From Schistosoma mansoni (Eukaryota > Platyhelminthes > Trematoda > Strigeidida > Schistosomatidae): DNA of 64,000 nucleotides. Both the position numbers and the translations under genes were made by a program. The stretch is taken from assembly GCF_000237925.1 (NCBI RefSeq), contig NC_031497.1:11764512-11828511 (forward strand). Direction: 5' to 3'. Positions 10,785 to 21,860 of this stretch are shown piece by piece. Numbering within the stretch: the stretch's first letter is position 1; each line of letters opens with the position of its first letter. Below the pieces are notes generated by a model, which had not been told where the DNA came from, did no database searches, and saw only the letters and a list, made by a program, of their open reading frames with translations.

Positions 10785-12450
10785 TAATAATAATAATAAT
10801 ATATTTCTGCAGTAGCAGGTACACGCCATTTTTACAGGCATGATCTACATTTTACAACATATACTGGTTCACAGTATGCATCCCAAGCAAGCTTGTTTAG
10901 TAATTTTAATCTATAAAAGTTGATAGCAGTTCATTCGTTCACATATAATGTGTTTTCATAAGAATAGTTTCCAAAGGGGCATAGAGTCCACGTTATATAC
11001 CAGATCCAATCTCGACAAAAAGTGTAATAGGGTTTCGGTAGTGCTAAGTATTTATGTAATGCAGCTTTTTAAGTTTATAGTTGTTATAAAGTAGGCTTGT
11101 GGAGCGCCTGGTTCGAGCTATGACCTTGGGAAAGCGCGTTCGTCGAGCTTGTTCCAGATGTCCGAAGTTACATGGCTTCACCCTCAGAGCAAGATTCTGA
11201 AGAGAAAAAACAAAAGAGAAACCGAGGATCAGCAAGGCATTTGGATATGAGCGATAATCAATGCTTAACATTTATTAGTGGAACAGATGGAGGTATGATA
11301 AATTATTAGATTAAATTGATACTAGCTCATGTTGCAAGAGTGAACTGAGATTAGGGGCTCCAGAAGAGAGAAGGCAGTAATAAAGAACAACGAGTTGTGA
11401 TATTTATCAAGGTGGAGTAGGTTCCAATGAAGGAGGGAAGTCAAGGTTGGAATGAGGAAGAACAGAGAGTGCATAGAGAGAGTAGTGTTAAGTAAAATAT
11501 CAACCATATCCTTTACAGTCAGTTTTTTTTTCTTTTCTCATCCGATGCCTACCACACAGTGTTCATGTAAAAGTCCGATTTAGCATGTTAAAGGTTGTCT
11601 TAGTAGAATAGTTAATCCAGCACAAAAATTAGAAACATGAGTCTTAATGGTGAGTGTAGGTGAACAATCTCAATATCACAGATCTATTGACTTGTTCTCA
11701 TCCATAAAGAGCCTGATACAAACAAAATGTTCTGCCCCACAAACACGGGTGGATTGAAATCATCGCCCACACCATCAGTGCTTGCTGGTCAGTAACTCCA
11801 CCCTCCCTCCTTTTGTGATGTTAGGCTCATTTACGCTTATTTTTTGGATACATATCATACCTCACACAATGCTCTGTGTTTCACATCCTGTTGGAAAACA
11901 CTATTTCTATAAGTACCATGTTACAAGCTTATCAGACAGTTACAAATTATGGACTGTGGGTAAGGCTTCGATGCAATGTTTTTATTGACTATATAGTGAA
12001 GTGTAGGTTACAAATCAGAGTATAGGCATTAGGAAGGGTATAGTGTAGGATATTTGTTTACCATAGTAGGCGGAAAAGTGGAGATTTATATTAGTTACAG
12101 ATAAGGTAAGATAACGAGTGGTGAAATAATATTAATGGCAAGGCAACATAGTGTACAGATGAGTAAAAACTGATAAAGAATAGACAAGAATTAACTCACA
12201 CTAAATTCGCGCTGAGGTTGTTTTGTTCTATGCTAACCGGTTGATGGGTGACAGGTTCTGTGGTTGTACGACCACTGGCAGTAGTCAGTCGATTGTGCGT
12301 TTCTTCTGGTGTTTCAGGGTATTTATAAGCGTCGTTTAGCGACCGAGTATTGATAGATCCAGTGAGTTGCCTGTCTACTTCAATTGAAAAGAATTAGTGA
12401 GGGGAAAGTATCTAATACAACTACAAGGTAGGGAAATAAGGCGATTCAGT

Positions 12451-12640
12451 CTATATATGTAGAGAGCCTATGATGTCTGTGTGGGACGTGGATGTGTGCG
12501 TTTGCACCAGATCTATGCAGGTGAGGGGTTGATTAATGAGTCTTGTAAACGTATGTAATTTGTCTGCCATGCGTACTTCAGAAGGCAGACTGTTCCATAT
12601 CAATGCGTACTTGATAAGGAAGAAGTTTTCACGTGTTTTT
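12451..12640 (-). pseudogene. Frameshifted C-terminus of the CR1 ORF2
   Basis: The frame with 'KTRENFFLIKYALIWNSLPS' then 'LHTFTRLINQPLTC' is the CR1-type C-terminal block, also present in the other copies as 'VRYSLLWNRLP' (near 5835) and 'VIRYSTMWNRLP' (near 18150). It follows the main ORF after one frame change and ends at a stop at 12451. Confidence 0.75.
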
Positions 12641-15600
12641 GATGTGTTTTTCAATTTTGACAGTGGATACTTTGTCTCGAAGGTTGTATCCATGTGAGTC
12701 TTGGTAGAGAGCTATATTACATGTGGAATAAGTAAGGTTTTTAAGGAGTTTGAAATAAAGAATTAAGTTAGACCTAAGCCTTCTTTTCCAGAGGGGTTCT
12801 AGTCCTAAGATGTGGCATCTGGATTTGTAGTCAGTGAGTTGGTCATTCTTAAGTATTTTGCGGGTGAAGTCTCGCTGTATTCCTTCCACCTTAAGTATAT
12901 CAGATAGGCGTAGGTTGGAAAATAAGAACGAGCAGTATTCGACGATGGGTCTTACGCAGGTTTTATACAGGATGATTTTCGTTTCCTTTTGAAAGAAATT
13001 ACGAAGGATGAAGCCGAGCAATCTCCGCATTTGAGATGCTTTAGTTGAAATATGTTCAGAGAAGTTAAGACTGTCGGAGTAATGTACCCCAAGGTCAGTT
13101 ACTGATGTCAGTCTGAGCAGTGGGTTTTTGTTAAGTGTTAGTTTTAGTTTAAGTGACGTGTTACCAATACATAGCCAACCGCATTTCTCTGTGTTGAGCT
13201 CTAGCCCCCAGCGTTTGCACCAGTCGTCTACTTTGTTGAGTTCATGTTGGATCGTTTGCATAGTACTTCGTACATCACCAATGTCAGTTTTATAGATGAC
13301 TTTTAAGTCATCAGCGTAAAGGTAGGTCTTACCTGTGGTAAAGCACTTGCATATATTGTTGATATAAATTATAAAGAGCAATGGACCCAAGACACTACCC
13401 TGCACAACACCACTGGTTATTGGTCGAGGTGTGGATGTCGTAGAGTTAAGCTTGGTTATTTGGTATCTGTTTGTGAGGAAAGACTTAACCCATTGCAATA
13501 GGGGGTTTATAATTCCAACTGACTGGAGTCTGTTGATTAGAAGATTATGGGGTACTTTGTCAAAGGCTTTCTTTATATCGAAATAAAGTATAATCACTAG
13601 CTTTTTCTGGTCACGTATGCGAGTAACCTCGTTAAAGAAGTCTATCAGACATGTACTACATGATTTTGTTCTAATGAAACCATGTTGTGTTGGGTCTATT
13701 AGTTCTTCCTTAAGTAGGTGATCTGATAGTTGACTTTGTATCACTTTTTCCATTATGCGCGAAATAACTGGAGTGATATTTATAGGTCTGTAGTTTCCGA
13801 CCAGGTTTCTCGGTCCTGATTTGTGTTTGGGAAGAACATACGTTACCTTCCAGGCTTCAGGATATGTACCCGCCTCTAATGATAATGTGTATATTTTGAG
13901 CAATAACGTATGTATATCCGGCCCCGACATTTTATAGAGAATTGATGGTATATCATCGACACCAGAGCTCGCATTCGGCTTAAGGGTTTTGATGGCGGTA
14001 TGTATACTCCTAATGTCAAAGTTTATGGTGCTAATATGGCTTTTGCTTATGCATTTTATGTTAAAATCTGGGGCATTAGATGTATTCCCGTTTTGTGAAA
14101 ACCATTCACTTAGCAGTTCGCATATGACGGTTTGGTCATAGTACGTCACGCCATCGTGCAGTAAAGAGTGAATGTTGTGATTTTCGTTCTTTCTCATCCG
14201 TTTTGCAAGGAGCCGACATAAGTTTTGGACTTTAGATGCAGCTGTGAGCGCAGTACGTTCTTCTGTCTGTTTGTTTTTGTTGTGATGACTTTGCACTCCT
14301 TCAAGTACAGAGTATACCTGGTGCAGGGCACTAAAGTCTTTTGATGTAAAGCACGTCTTTCTTAGTTTTCGTAGCTTAGACTTAGCCTTTTGGTTGATGT
14401 AGGGAGCAATTGTTTTGAAAACAATTTTAGAAGGGATGGTAGTGTCTAGTGCAGATTTGGTGGTAGTATTGAATATTTCCAGTGTTTCTAAAAGGTTATC
14501 ACTGGTGAAGAAAGTGTTCCAGTCAGAATGCTTCATAAGAAACCGAAAGTTACTCCAGTCGGCGTTTGCATAGTCTCTATATTGGAAACATGTATTTAAT
14601 GTCTTTAATTTTTTGCGCTTGGCAAGAATCGGAAGGGTGCAGAAGACTATTTTATGATCGCTATTATGGAACTTCTCGCCAACCACCATTGATGCTGGTG
14701 TGACATTGTGACAGAATATTAGGTCAAGATTGTTGTGATTTCGGGTAGGCAGGTTAACGTGTTGCTGCCAACCGTGTATGTCTAAGGACCTTAGTATTCC
14801 TTCGTAGCACGGTGGGCCAGAATGTGTCTTCCAGTTGATGGTTGGAAGGTTGAAATCACCACAGACAATTTTGCAGGCGAAGTCAAGCGAGGCAGCCTTA
14901 GCGAATGACTCACTTATAATGGTGTCAGTCAGACTGGGGGTATTCGGAGCTCGATATATACATCCGATTAGTATTTTACATTCAAGGGTGTGTACAGTAA
15001 GCCACATCGAATCTGGTACTTTACTGAGGGTATGATCACTAAAGATTTCCGCCCTCATGTTTTTTGATGCATATATGAGACAACCGCCACCCTTCTTGGT
15101 GACTCGATCACAGCGGAAGAGCTCATACGTGTCTATTTGGAGGTACGTGTCTGTGATATCGGAGGACAACCAACTTTCCGTTATCAAAACAAGTGAGGGG
15201 TTGTGTAAAAGTAATAGGGCGCGTAGTTGAGTCATCTTATTCTGAATAGATCGGGCATTAATTAACATTAGTGTCAGGAAGGATGAGTGTTTGTCTAATA
15301 AAATGGTGTGCTGTAAACCCTGTGGTTTGTCGCTTTTACTATGAGAAGAGGAAAAAGTGGGAGTATTGGCTCTACGTTCTTGTTTGTTTAGTTTAATACC
15401 AGCATAGTTAACGGGAGAAAGGTGGTCGGAGGTTAGTTTGGCGAAAGAAGTATGTTCACGAGTGTTGGGTAGAATCGGGTGAGTTAAATGGATAGGCGGT
15501 GTATTCGGGGGGTGATCATGTTCCGTCAAGGAGCTTTTAAGACTAGAGACAGTTATCGACGGTGAGAAAGATGTGTCACTCCCCATCAGGTCGGAGTATA

Positions 15601-15688
15601 TAGAAGGTGGTCTCAGAATAGTGGAATTGTCGCCCTCAACATTTGGAGACCCCATAGCAATATATAATTCTAGTGGAAAATAGTCCAT
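12629..15688 (-). CDS. CR1-class LINE ORF2 (endonuclease + reverse transcriptase), one late frameshift
   Basis: This is a 1,019-codon open frame. Residues 1-137 are a low-complexity Ser/Thr/Pro-rich leader. The APE-type endonuclease starts at 'LINARSIQNK' (residues 142-151), with 'LITESWLS', 'IYRAPNTPS', 'VCGDFNLPTINW' and 'NSDHKIVFC' as catalytic blocks. RT follows with 'VGNYRPINITPVISRIMEKV', 'TQHGFIRTKSCSTCL', 'YFDIKKAFDKVPHN', 'SGVVQGSVLGPLLFIIYINN' and 'YADD' from residue 791. The frame ends in 'YNLRDKVSTVKIEKHIKNT', while the expected continuation ('TRENFFLIKYALIWNSLP') lies in another frame at 12451-12660. A single small indel near 12630-12660 therefore separates it from its last 60 or so codons. 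Apart from that the ORF looks intact and recent. Confidence 0.88.
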   Translation of the reverse strand: MDYFPLELYIAMGSPNVEGDNSTILRPPSIYSDLMGSDTSFSPSITVSSLKSSLTEHDHPPNTPPIHLTHPILPNTREHTSFAKLTSDHLSPVNYAGIKLNKQERRANTPTFSSSHSKSDKPQGLQHTILLDKHSSFLTLMLINARSIQNKMTQLRALLLLHNPSLVLITESWLSSDITDTYLQIDTYELFRCDRVTKKGGGCLIYASKNMRAEIFSDHTLSKVPDSMWLTVHTLECKILIGCIYRAPNTPSLTDTIISESFAKAASLDFACKIVCGDFNLPTINWKTHSGPPCYEGILRSLDIHGWQQHVNLPTRNHNNLDLIFCHNVTPASMVVGEKFHNSDHKIVFCTLPILAKRKKLKTLNTCFQYRDYANADWSNFRFLMKHSDWNTFFTSDNLLETLEIFNTTTKSALDTTIPSKIVFKTIAPYINQKAKSKLRKLRKTCFTSKDFSALHQVYSVLEGVQSHHNKNKQTEERTALTAASKVQNLCRLLAKRMRKNENHNIHSLLHDGVTYYDQTVICELLSEWFSQNGNTSNAPDFNIKCISKSHISTINFDIRSIHTAIKTLKPNASSGVDDIPSILYKMSGPDIHTLLLKIYTLSLEAGTYPEAWKVTYVLPKHKSGPRNLVGNYRPINITPVISRIMEKVIQSQLSDHLLKEELIDPTQHGFIRTKSCSTCLIDFFNEVTRIRDQKKLVIILYFDIKKAFDKVPHNLLINRLQSVGIINPLLQWVKSFLTNRYQITKLNSTTSTPRPITSGVVQGSVLGPLLFIIYINNICKCFTTGKTYLYADDLKVIYKTDIGDVRSTMQTIQHELNKVDDWCKRWGLELNTEKCGWLCIGNTSLKLKLTLNKNPLLRLTSVTDLGVHYSDSLNFSEHISTKASQMRRLLGFILRNFFQKETKIILYKTCVRPIVEYCSFLFSNLRLSDILKVEGIQRDFTRKILKNDQLTDYKSRCHILGLEPLWKRRLRSNLILYFKLLKNLTYSTCNIALYQDSHGYNLRDKVSTVKIEKHIKNT

Positions 15689-15690
15689 GT

Positions 15691-15998
15691 CATCAGATGT
15701 TTTCTATCTAAAGTAGTATGATTTTTGACAGATCATTTTTTCAAATGGACTAATATTACACAAAACAAGTTCTTATTCAAATTAAATGTCACCTGTTGTG
15801 ATGGGCAGTGCCCGAAATCTGATACTGATACACGACGTGCTGTGCGCTAACCCCTAACTGACTACTTGAGCGAAAACTCAAGAGTCGATGAGAGAGTATA
15901 TTGGGCTTCCCAATAAAACCCACTAGTGCTCATTTATATATATATATATGTATATATATATAACTCTACCTCAAAGCCAATGAAGTGTACTTGTCCTT
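15691..15998. repeat. No gene; (TA)n microsatellite at 15934-15962
   Basis: A 29-base TA-rich simple repeat is interrupted once by G. No coding signal is seen on either strand between the CR1 start and the LTR-element fossil. Confidence 0.7.
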
Positions 15999-16932
15999 CA
16001 GGTCACTTCTGATTGATATAGATTAACCTTCTCATTAGGCACTTCTGACTGGCTTACCATATCACCTTTCTCTCCTGAAAAATAAGTCTTGCTCCTTGGA
16101 TTTAACTGAATGCGTTGAGGGAAACGTCGTCTTCTTGCAGTCTGGTCATCACTTCCTCTGCACTGATCTTGTCGCTCCAGACTGACTGTATCAATTAAGT
16201 AATTTAGTGGCAAGTTCCAGCCAGGAGGTTCTTTATCCGAATTTAGTTATCTATCGCGGATTTAGTTTGTATGCCTTACCAGGCATTTACCTCGAACATC
16301 AATTTTATACATCACGTCACGGACTCTTCTTAGGATAACACACACTGCCCCCATTGTCTGAAATGTCTTACATACACAGGTAACCCATTAATAAACTGAA
16401 GTTCGACCTTCTTCGTCTTCAGTTTGTAATCTCGTCAAATGAAGTCCGAATCTTCCTTCCGAACATTGACTCAGCTGAGGAGACACTGCTGGGTAAGGCT
16501 AGATTCAGGGATATTTCAGGTGACTTCCTCCGTTGTGATCACTTTGAAAATCACTCGAAGACTTCTGCTTTCACTTGACCATCAAAAGGAGAATAGGACG
16601 ATACTTGATGAAAAATAAGATTAGGTGACCGGTTGAACATTTCTAAATCTGGATTACAAATAAGATTAAATAGGTAATCCAATATTTTTAATTCTGTGAG
16701 CCAGTCAAGACCCAATAGATTGAAAGATTCATCAGTAACATAACATTTGGATTTGTTCATTCAATTTGACAATACATCTGGTAATTTTAGGAATTTTAAT
16801 TAGGATGCCCGAAGCATTCTTTATACAACCGACCAAGTTTTGCGAGAAATCAAGGTAACATCGGATGCAGTGTCCATCTGCAGAGTGATGATACGGCCTA
16901 TAACATAAATGGATACGTAACTGCTTAGGCAT
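15999..16932 (-). mobile_element. Fossil LTR retrotransposon, Ty3/gypsy-like, broken
   Basis: On the minus strand, the segment at about 16550-16932 looks like the retropepsin (protease) region of a Ty3/gypsy-type polyprotein: it has the characteristic 'LLGLDWL' block after a stretch of hydrophobic strands. The segment at 15999-16213 is Arg/Ser/Pro-rich and resembles the tail of such a polyprotein. Only fragments remain; RT, RNase H and integrase core are not seen. Paired LTRs could not be identified. It is clearly broken and old. Schistosome gypsy families such as Boudicca or Saci are the natural comparison, but I cannot assign one. Confidence 0.45.
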
Positions 16933-16961
16933 TTAAGGTTAGATTTTGGAAAAAGATCAGT

Positions 16962-17839
16962 CAGACAGTCAGCTACAACTTGGGATCAGGCACATATATG
17001 CATCGGTCCAAGTTGCCACACCTTATTAGCACAACAAGATGAACATCAAATTCATAGAAGCAGTTACTTCAATGGTAGTAATATATAAAAGAAAGATTGT
17101 GTATAGTGATATAATACAGGAAAAACTAGTTGGTAGAAAGAAAGGTATGAAGTAATTTTAACCTCAAGGTTTAATGGGAGACAGACGGTGTATACACCTA
17201 TGTCATTGTGATCGATTCTGGGCCATGTCACCCAGAGTCTCGAACCATTGGTTACAATAGTCACGTGGACCCCAACCAAGTAGTCTTCATCTGCCAACAT
17301 GGCTCAGACTAGAAGTTAGTGGCTTCAAGCATCGATGCCACGTTTTGGTTTGGTCAGCACTAACTTTCTTCCAACCATCCCCAATACTAGTCAACATTGC
17401 GCGTCGTGGTAATCAGTGTTCAGGCATACGTAACACATGGCCCAACCATCTCAGTCGATGAAGATTCATGACCTCATCAACTGATTTACCATCACTCCCT
17501 AATACTCTGTGTCTAACCTAACTAATACCTACCCGGTGATCCCAGTAGATGCGAGCAATATTTCTAAGGCATCTGTGGTCAAATACTAGTGACTTACGAG
17601 TATCTTCTACTCTTAATGTCCACGTTTCACAGCCGTAAAGTAGAACAGAACGAACTGCTGAGCAGTATACTCGTCCGTTAATTGATAAACGGATATCTCT
17701 CCTTCATCATAGGTGACGTAAGTTGGCAAAAGCCAAACGAGCTTTCTAATCCGTGCTGAGATTTCGTCAGACACTAACTTATTAGGGCCGATTAGACTTG
17801 CAAGATAAGTGAAGTTGTAGACGCGTTCGACTACTTGCA
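16962..17839 (-). mobile_element. 5'-truncated SR2-like RTE LINE (3' end)
   Basis: It is the reverse complement of the 3' third of the RTE at 26.3-29.8 kb (aligning with about 28950-29810), highly similar by eye. It ends in a CAGT-type tail at 16962-16975, equivalent to the (TGAC)n tail at 29798. It encodes the family's C-terminal blocks ('LRWLGHVLRMPEH', 'VGR' and 'WLGSTWL'-like) with stops. It shares with the longer copy two adjacent stop codons, plus-strand 17704-17709 here. The 5'-truncated end meets a CR1 fragment head to head at 17839/17840. Confidence 0.85.
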
Positions 17840-19495
17840 GGCATAATGACCTGATTAAAATTGAAGGTGTTCAAAGAAGGTTCACCAAAGCTGTTTTGGG
17901 ATATTCTGACAACAAAGACTATCACCAAAGATGTCAACAACTCAAACTAGATTCTTTGTGGATCAGGCGTATCAAATTAAACCTTATCTTTCTCTACCGG
18001 CTTTTTAACGGTATTTCTTACTCGTCGCTATCTACCCCATCATACTCTATGATACCGTCCCACAATCTACGCAATAAGGAAAATATTCTAGTGATTCCAA
18101 AATCTCACACAAATTTACTCCAAAACTTTTTCGTTATTCGCTACTCAACCATGTGGAATAGACTGCCAATGAACCTCCGATGCATTGAAATTATAATCCA
18201 GTTCCGAAGTCTTCTTGATAATTTTCTTTCCGAAAGTGGATTGTGTCACCTATTGAATATCAACGTGCTTAACAATGATTTATACAAAAAAGGTCAGTCA
18301 TCTATCTAACTGACTGAAAAGCAAAGTGAAACCTTTGAAACTTTTCACGCCTATTTCACTTTATTTTATATTTATCTTAATATACAAAGTCTGCTTATGT
18401 TCGTATTCATATTTATTACTGTTATTAATATCATTATTGGTCTTTCGACACGTTAGATATTCTTTTCATCTCTTCTTGTCCTTCTAAACATATTTTATTC
18501 CTAAATATCTAAAGTCTACAATTAAAAACAAAAAACCCTATGTTACACTTAAACAAATAAATTGTCAGATTTTGTTTTCTATAATCTTCACAACATATAT
18601 ATATATATATAACATATAGAAATTTATATTTAATTATTTTTTGCGATTAATTATGACTATGATAGCATCATTCTAAATTATTATTATTATTATTGTACTA
18701 ATGTTTGTACTAATATCCGGTTTCACTCTGTATGCTGTTACATAAATCCACACGTATTTATCCGTAAGGGTTTATTACTGTTCTTGTTATTTTAAAATTA
18801 TTCGTTCATCTCAAAAGTCTATACCCATTACACTATTATGATCATGGTTGAACCCTTTCACTATGTGTTCATTTCTTTTCTCTCTTTTTTTCCTTCTAAA
18901 TAAATATTATTCTTAAGATTACGAAGCTTTGGATTAAGACAATAACTTTTGTTACGCTGAATTCAACGTATCAGTCTCTTTTTATCTTCACTATGTATAT
19001 ACACCTCATACATATTGATTATCTTTTGCACTTAATTGAAACTTTCAGAGCATCACCCAAAACTATGACTGTACACGCACAAACACTTATTCTAACGTCA
19101 TATCTTACCGCTATAATAAGTTGTTTACTTATTAATTTATTCTGTTTTATTTTATTTTTATTACTCGTTTTCCGATACATACATAGTTGTTTATTCTTGT
19201 TCTACGTTAAGATATTTACGTATTTCGCGTCTCCTTCAGTTCTATTTCCTTAGTTTCTTCCTTTCCTCCTTCAAAATCAATTCAAAATTCTTGCTAATTA
19301 CACAGAACCTGATTTATTATTACTATTCTATTATTAATATATCATTTTTCCTTCCTTTCTCAAACATGGCAAATGTAATGCTAACATTATTGAAAATTGT
19401 GTATTATTGCATTTTTGAAGAAACCCGAAATGGTTTCTTCACAGCACTTATGTACCCATAAGGTGTTTGTGTATAATAATAATAATAACAAAGGT
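17840..19495 (+). mobile_element. 5'-truncated CR1-class LINE
   Basis: It begins in the last part of ORF2 (see 17845-18309), has about 1.2 kb of AT-rich 3' UTR including simple (AT)n at about 18595-18611 and (ATT)n at 18679-18694, and ends with an (ATA)n tail at 19480-19491. A Perere-3-like RTE remnant starts within ten bases of the tail. Confidence 0.65.
17845..18309 (+). pseudogene. CR1-class LINE ORF2 C-terminal fragment
   Basis: This is an open frame of 154 codons without its own start: 'NDLIKIEGVQRRFTKAVLG', then 'RCQQLKLDSLWIRRIKLNL', 'YRLFNGISYSS', 'HNLRNKENILVI' and 'FFVIRYSTMWNRLPMNLR'. These blocks align with 'KVEGIQRDFTRKIL', 'LGLEPLWKRRLRSNLI' and 'WNSLP' of the CR1 ORF2 at 12.5-15.7 kb. 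RT catalytic motifs are absent because of 5' truncation; the remaining frame is uninterrupted. Confidence 0.8.
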
Positions 19496-19498
19496 TAG

Positions 19499-21860
19499 AT
19501 ACGGGAGAGTTGCTACTGTACTCCAGTCACGAAGTGGAAAATGCTCCACACACTCAGAGAGTTGCTCTAATGCTGTCCAACGAAGCACGTAACGCACTTA
19601 TAAGTTGGAAACCACACAGATTCAGAATCATCAAAGCATCCTTAAAAAAGAAGGGAATCATGGTGAATGTTATCAAGTGTTATGCACCTACCAATAATAG
19701 AAACGACGACAATAAAGATCAGTCTTATGTAAGGATGTAATCTATCACGGTGAAATGCTAACGAAAAATGCTAACAACCTGTAGTGGACAACACCGAGAA
19801 TGAAGATATCATAGCACGACATGGATTAACTGGGAAAAAGGAACTAGAATACCAACATCTGTTAATTTATGTACGTTCAAAAAATGGTTGTAGACAGTAC
19901 AGTATTCCTTCAAAAGCGCATACACAAAGCTACATGGGTCCCAACAGATCACTCTACTCAGAGCCAGATCAATCATATTCGCTCCAATAAAAAAATCACA
20001 AGGATGGTTAAAGACGTGTTAACCAGAAGAGGAGCTGACATAGCTTCACGTCACAAGCTATTGTTTGCCACGATGATTTTAAAACCAAAGAAGCACTCTA
20101 AAACCGGACAGACAGAAGTAAAAAGGTTCAATAAAGGCTTTCTTCGAGGCACTAACAAACTGAAAGAATTCAAGATAACTCCCAGCAACAGGTTCCGAGC
20201 CTTCAAGGTCTATACAAAGAGGGGGAAACTACGGTGGGGGCAAACTCGGAAGGAGTCGAAGAATCACTAATCTCAACGTGTCAGGATGTGTTGGGCCGTA
20301 AGAGGCATTATCACAAGGAATGAATCTCGATAGAAACATTGAACAAGATTCAAGAAAAGAGGAATAAGAAGACAGCAATTAACAACAGTCGAACAAGAAC
20401 AGAGTAAGTTAAGGCACAAGCTGAATACACCGAAGCAAACAAGCACGTGAGGAGGAGCTGATGAGTGGAAATACGTGGAAGACCCAGCAGAAACAGTGAA
20501 AAACGCTGCAAGAGAATGAAACATGAAACAACTATATGAAACAACGAAGAAAGTGACAAGAAAATATGGTAAAGCAGAGGGACTGATCAAGGACAAAGAA
20601 GGAAGTCAATCACTGAAATTCAAGGACAGAGGAACAGATGGATGGGACACTTTGAGGAACACTTGAATAGGCCAGCTACATTCGACCCATTGAACATTGA
20701 AGCAGCACCTACAGACCTCCCTGTGGACATCATTTCACCAACGATCAAAAAAATCAGGATGGCTATTAGACAAATCAAGAGCAGTGAAGCATCAGGACCT
20801 GAGAATATACCACCTGAAGTACTGAAGTCGGAGAATGAAGTAACTACAAGGATGCTACACGTTCTATTCATGAAGATTTGGGAGGAAGAACGAGTGTTGA
20901 GAGACTGGAAAGAAGCATACCGAGGATATGGTGATACGAAAGAAAGGAGATCTGATCAAATGTGAGAACTACAGAGACATCACAGTACTGTCAGTAACAG
21001 GAAAGGTTCTCAACAAAGTGTTGCTGAACCGGATGACAGACTCAGTAGACACCCAACTTCGAGATCAACAAGCTGGATTCTGTAAGTACCAATCATGCAT
21101 AGATCAAATCACGATACCACAGATCAGAATTGAACAATCAATTGAATGGAACTCGCCAATACACATCAACTTCCTTGATTATGAGAAAGCATTTGACATT
21201 GTGAATTTGGGAACATTATGGATCCTTTTTCCACATTATGGTGTGCCTGAAAAGATCGTCGACATCATACGGAAATCATACGATGGACTACAGTGCAAAG
21301 TCGTGCATGGTGAACAGCTCACAGATCCATTTCAAGTGACGAACAGTGTCACACATTGATGCTCATTACCTTCCTTTCTCTTTATCCTGGTGGTCAATTG
21401 AATTATGAAGACCTACAAATTTCAGGGGAAGCAAAGAACTTGGAGAAACTACCACAATCATCATCAAAAAAGTTCAAGTAATTATAAGCAATTGTCTACG
21501 TAAGATACTGGATGTCCGTTGACCAGATACCATCAGCAGCAACCTACTATAGATGAGAACAGACCAACTTTCATCTGAAGAAGAAATTCGGAAAAGAGGT
21601 TGGAAGTGCGTAGGACACATATTAAGGAAATCACCAAACTGCATCACGAGACAAGCGCTAACTTAGAAACCTGGATAGAAACGGAAAAGAGGAAGGCCAA
21701 AAAACATAGTGCGTCGAAAATCGGAAGCAGACATGGAAGGGATGAATAGTAATTCGAAAGGATTGTCCAGGACAGAGTTGGATGGAGAATGCTGTTGGGC
21801 GGCCTATGCTCCTACATGAGGCGTAGCAGGCGTGAGCAAGTATGTGATGTACCAAATATA
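19499..21860 (+). mobile_element. Decayed Perere-3-like RTE LINE (endonuclease + RT), internal deletion
   Basis: Endonuclease blocks come first: 'LLYSSHEVENAPHTQRVALM', 'VIKCYAPTNNRND' (19505-19730), then 'KAHTQSYMGPN' and 'RGADIASRHKLLFA' (about 19910-20080). The linker 'EEHLNRPATFDPLNIEAAPT' is at 20650-20715. RT follows with 'SSEASGPENIPPEVL', 'KCENYRDITVLSVTGKVLN', 'DQQAGFCKYQSCIDQI', 'NFLDYEKAFDIVN' and 'YGVPEKIVDIIRKSYDGLQC' (20790-21330). The YADD region is deleted: near 21350-21440 the text jumps from the VRQGCLLSP/VDWIM equivalent to the 'ETWR' block. The C-terminal 'KRKRGRPKN' and 'GRRMLVGGLC'-type blocks are at 21650-21810. Many stops and shifts mark an old copy. Confidence 0.75.

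Larger units (their letters stand above)
10785..15690 (-). mobile_element. Nearly complete CR1-class LINE, minus strand
   Basis: About 4.9 kb. The 3' end, on the minus strand, is an (ATT)n tail at 10785-10801 preceded by 'gatcatgcctgtaaa', matching the tails at 1-113 and 7551. A 3' UTR of about 1.65 kb follows, upstream of which lies ORF2 (12451-15688) with full endonuclease and RT domains. The UTR shares a block at 11733-11830 with the CR1 at 3.7-7.5 kb. The 5' boundary is not determined: sequence 5' of 15690 has no recognised ORF1 and soon reaches an AT microsatellite at 15934. Confidence 0.8.

Noticed and set aside
14835-15035. Plus-strand ORF opposite the CR1 endonuclease
   Set aside because: It is antisense to a well-supported LINE ORF2 and has no domain.
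15934-15962. (TA)n tract as a functional element
   Set aside because: Simple microsatellite; similar tracts occur at 18595, 44321 and 53641.
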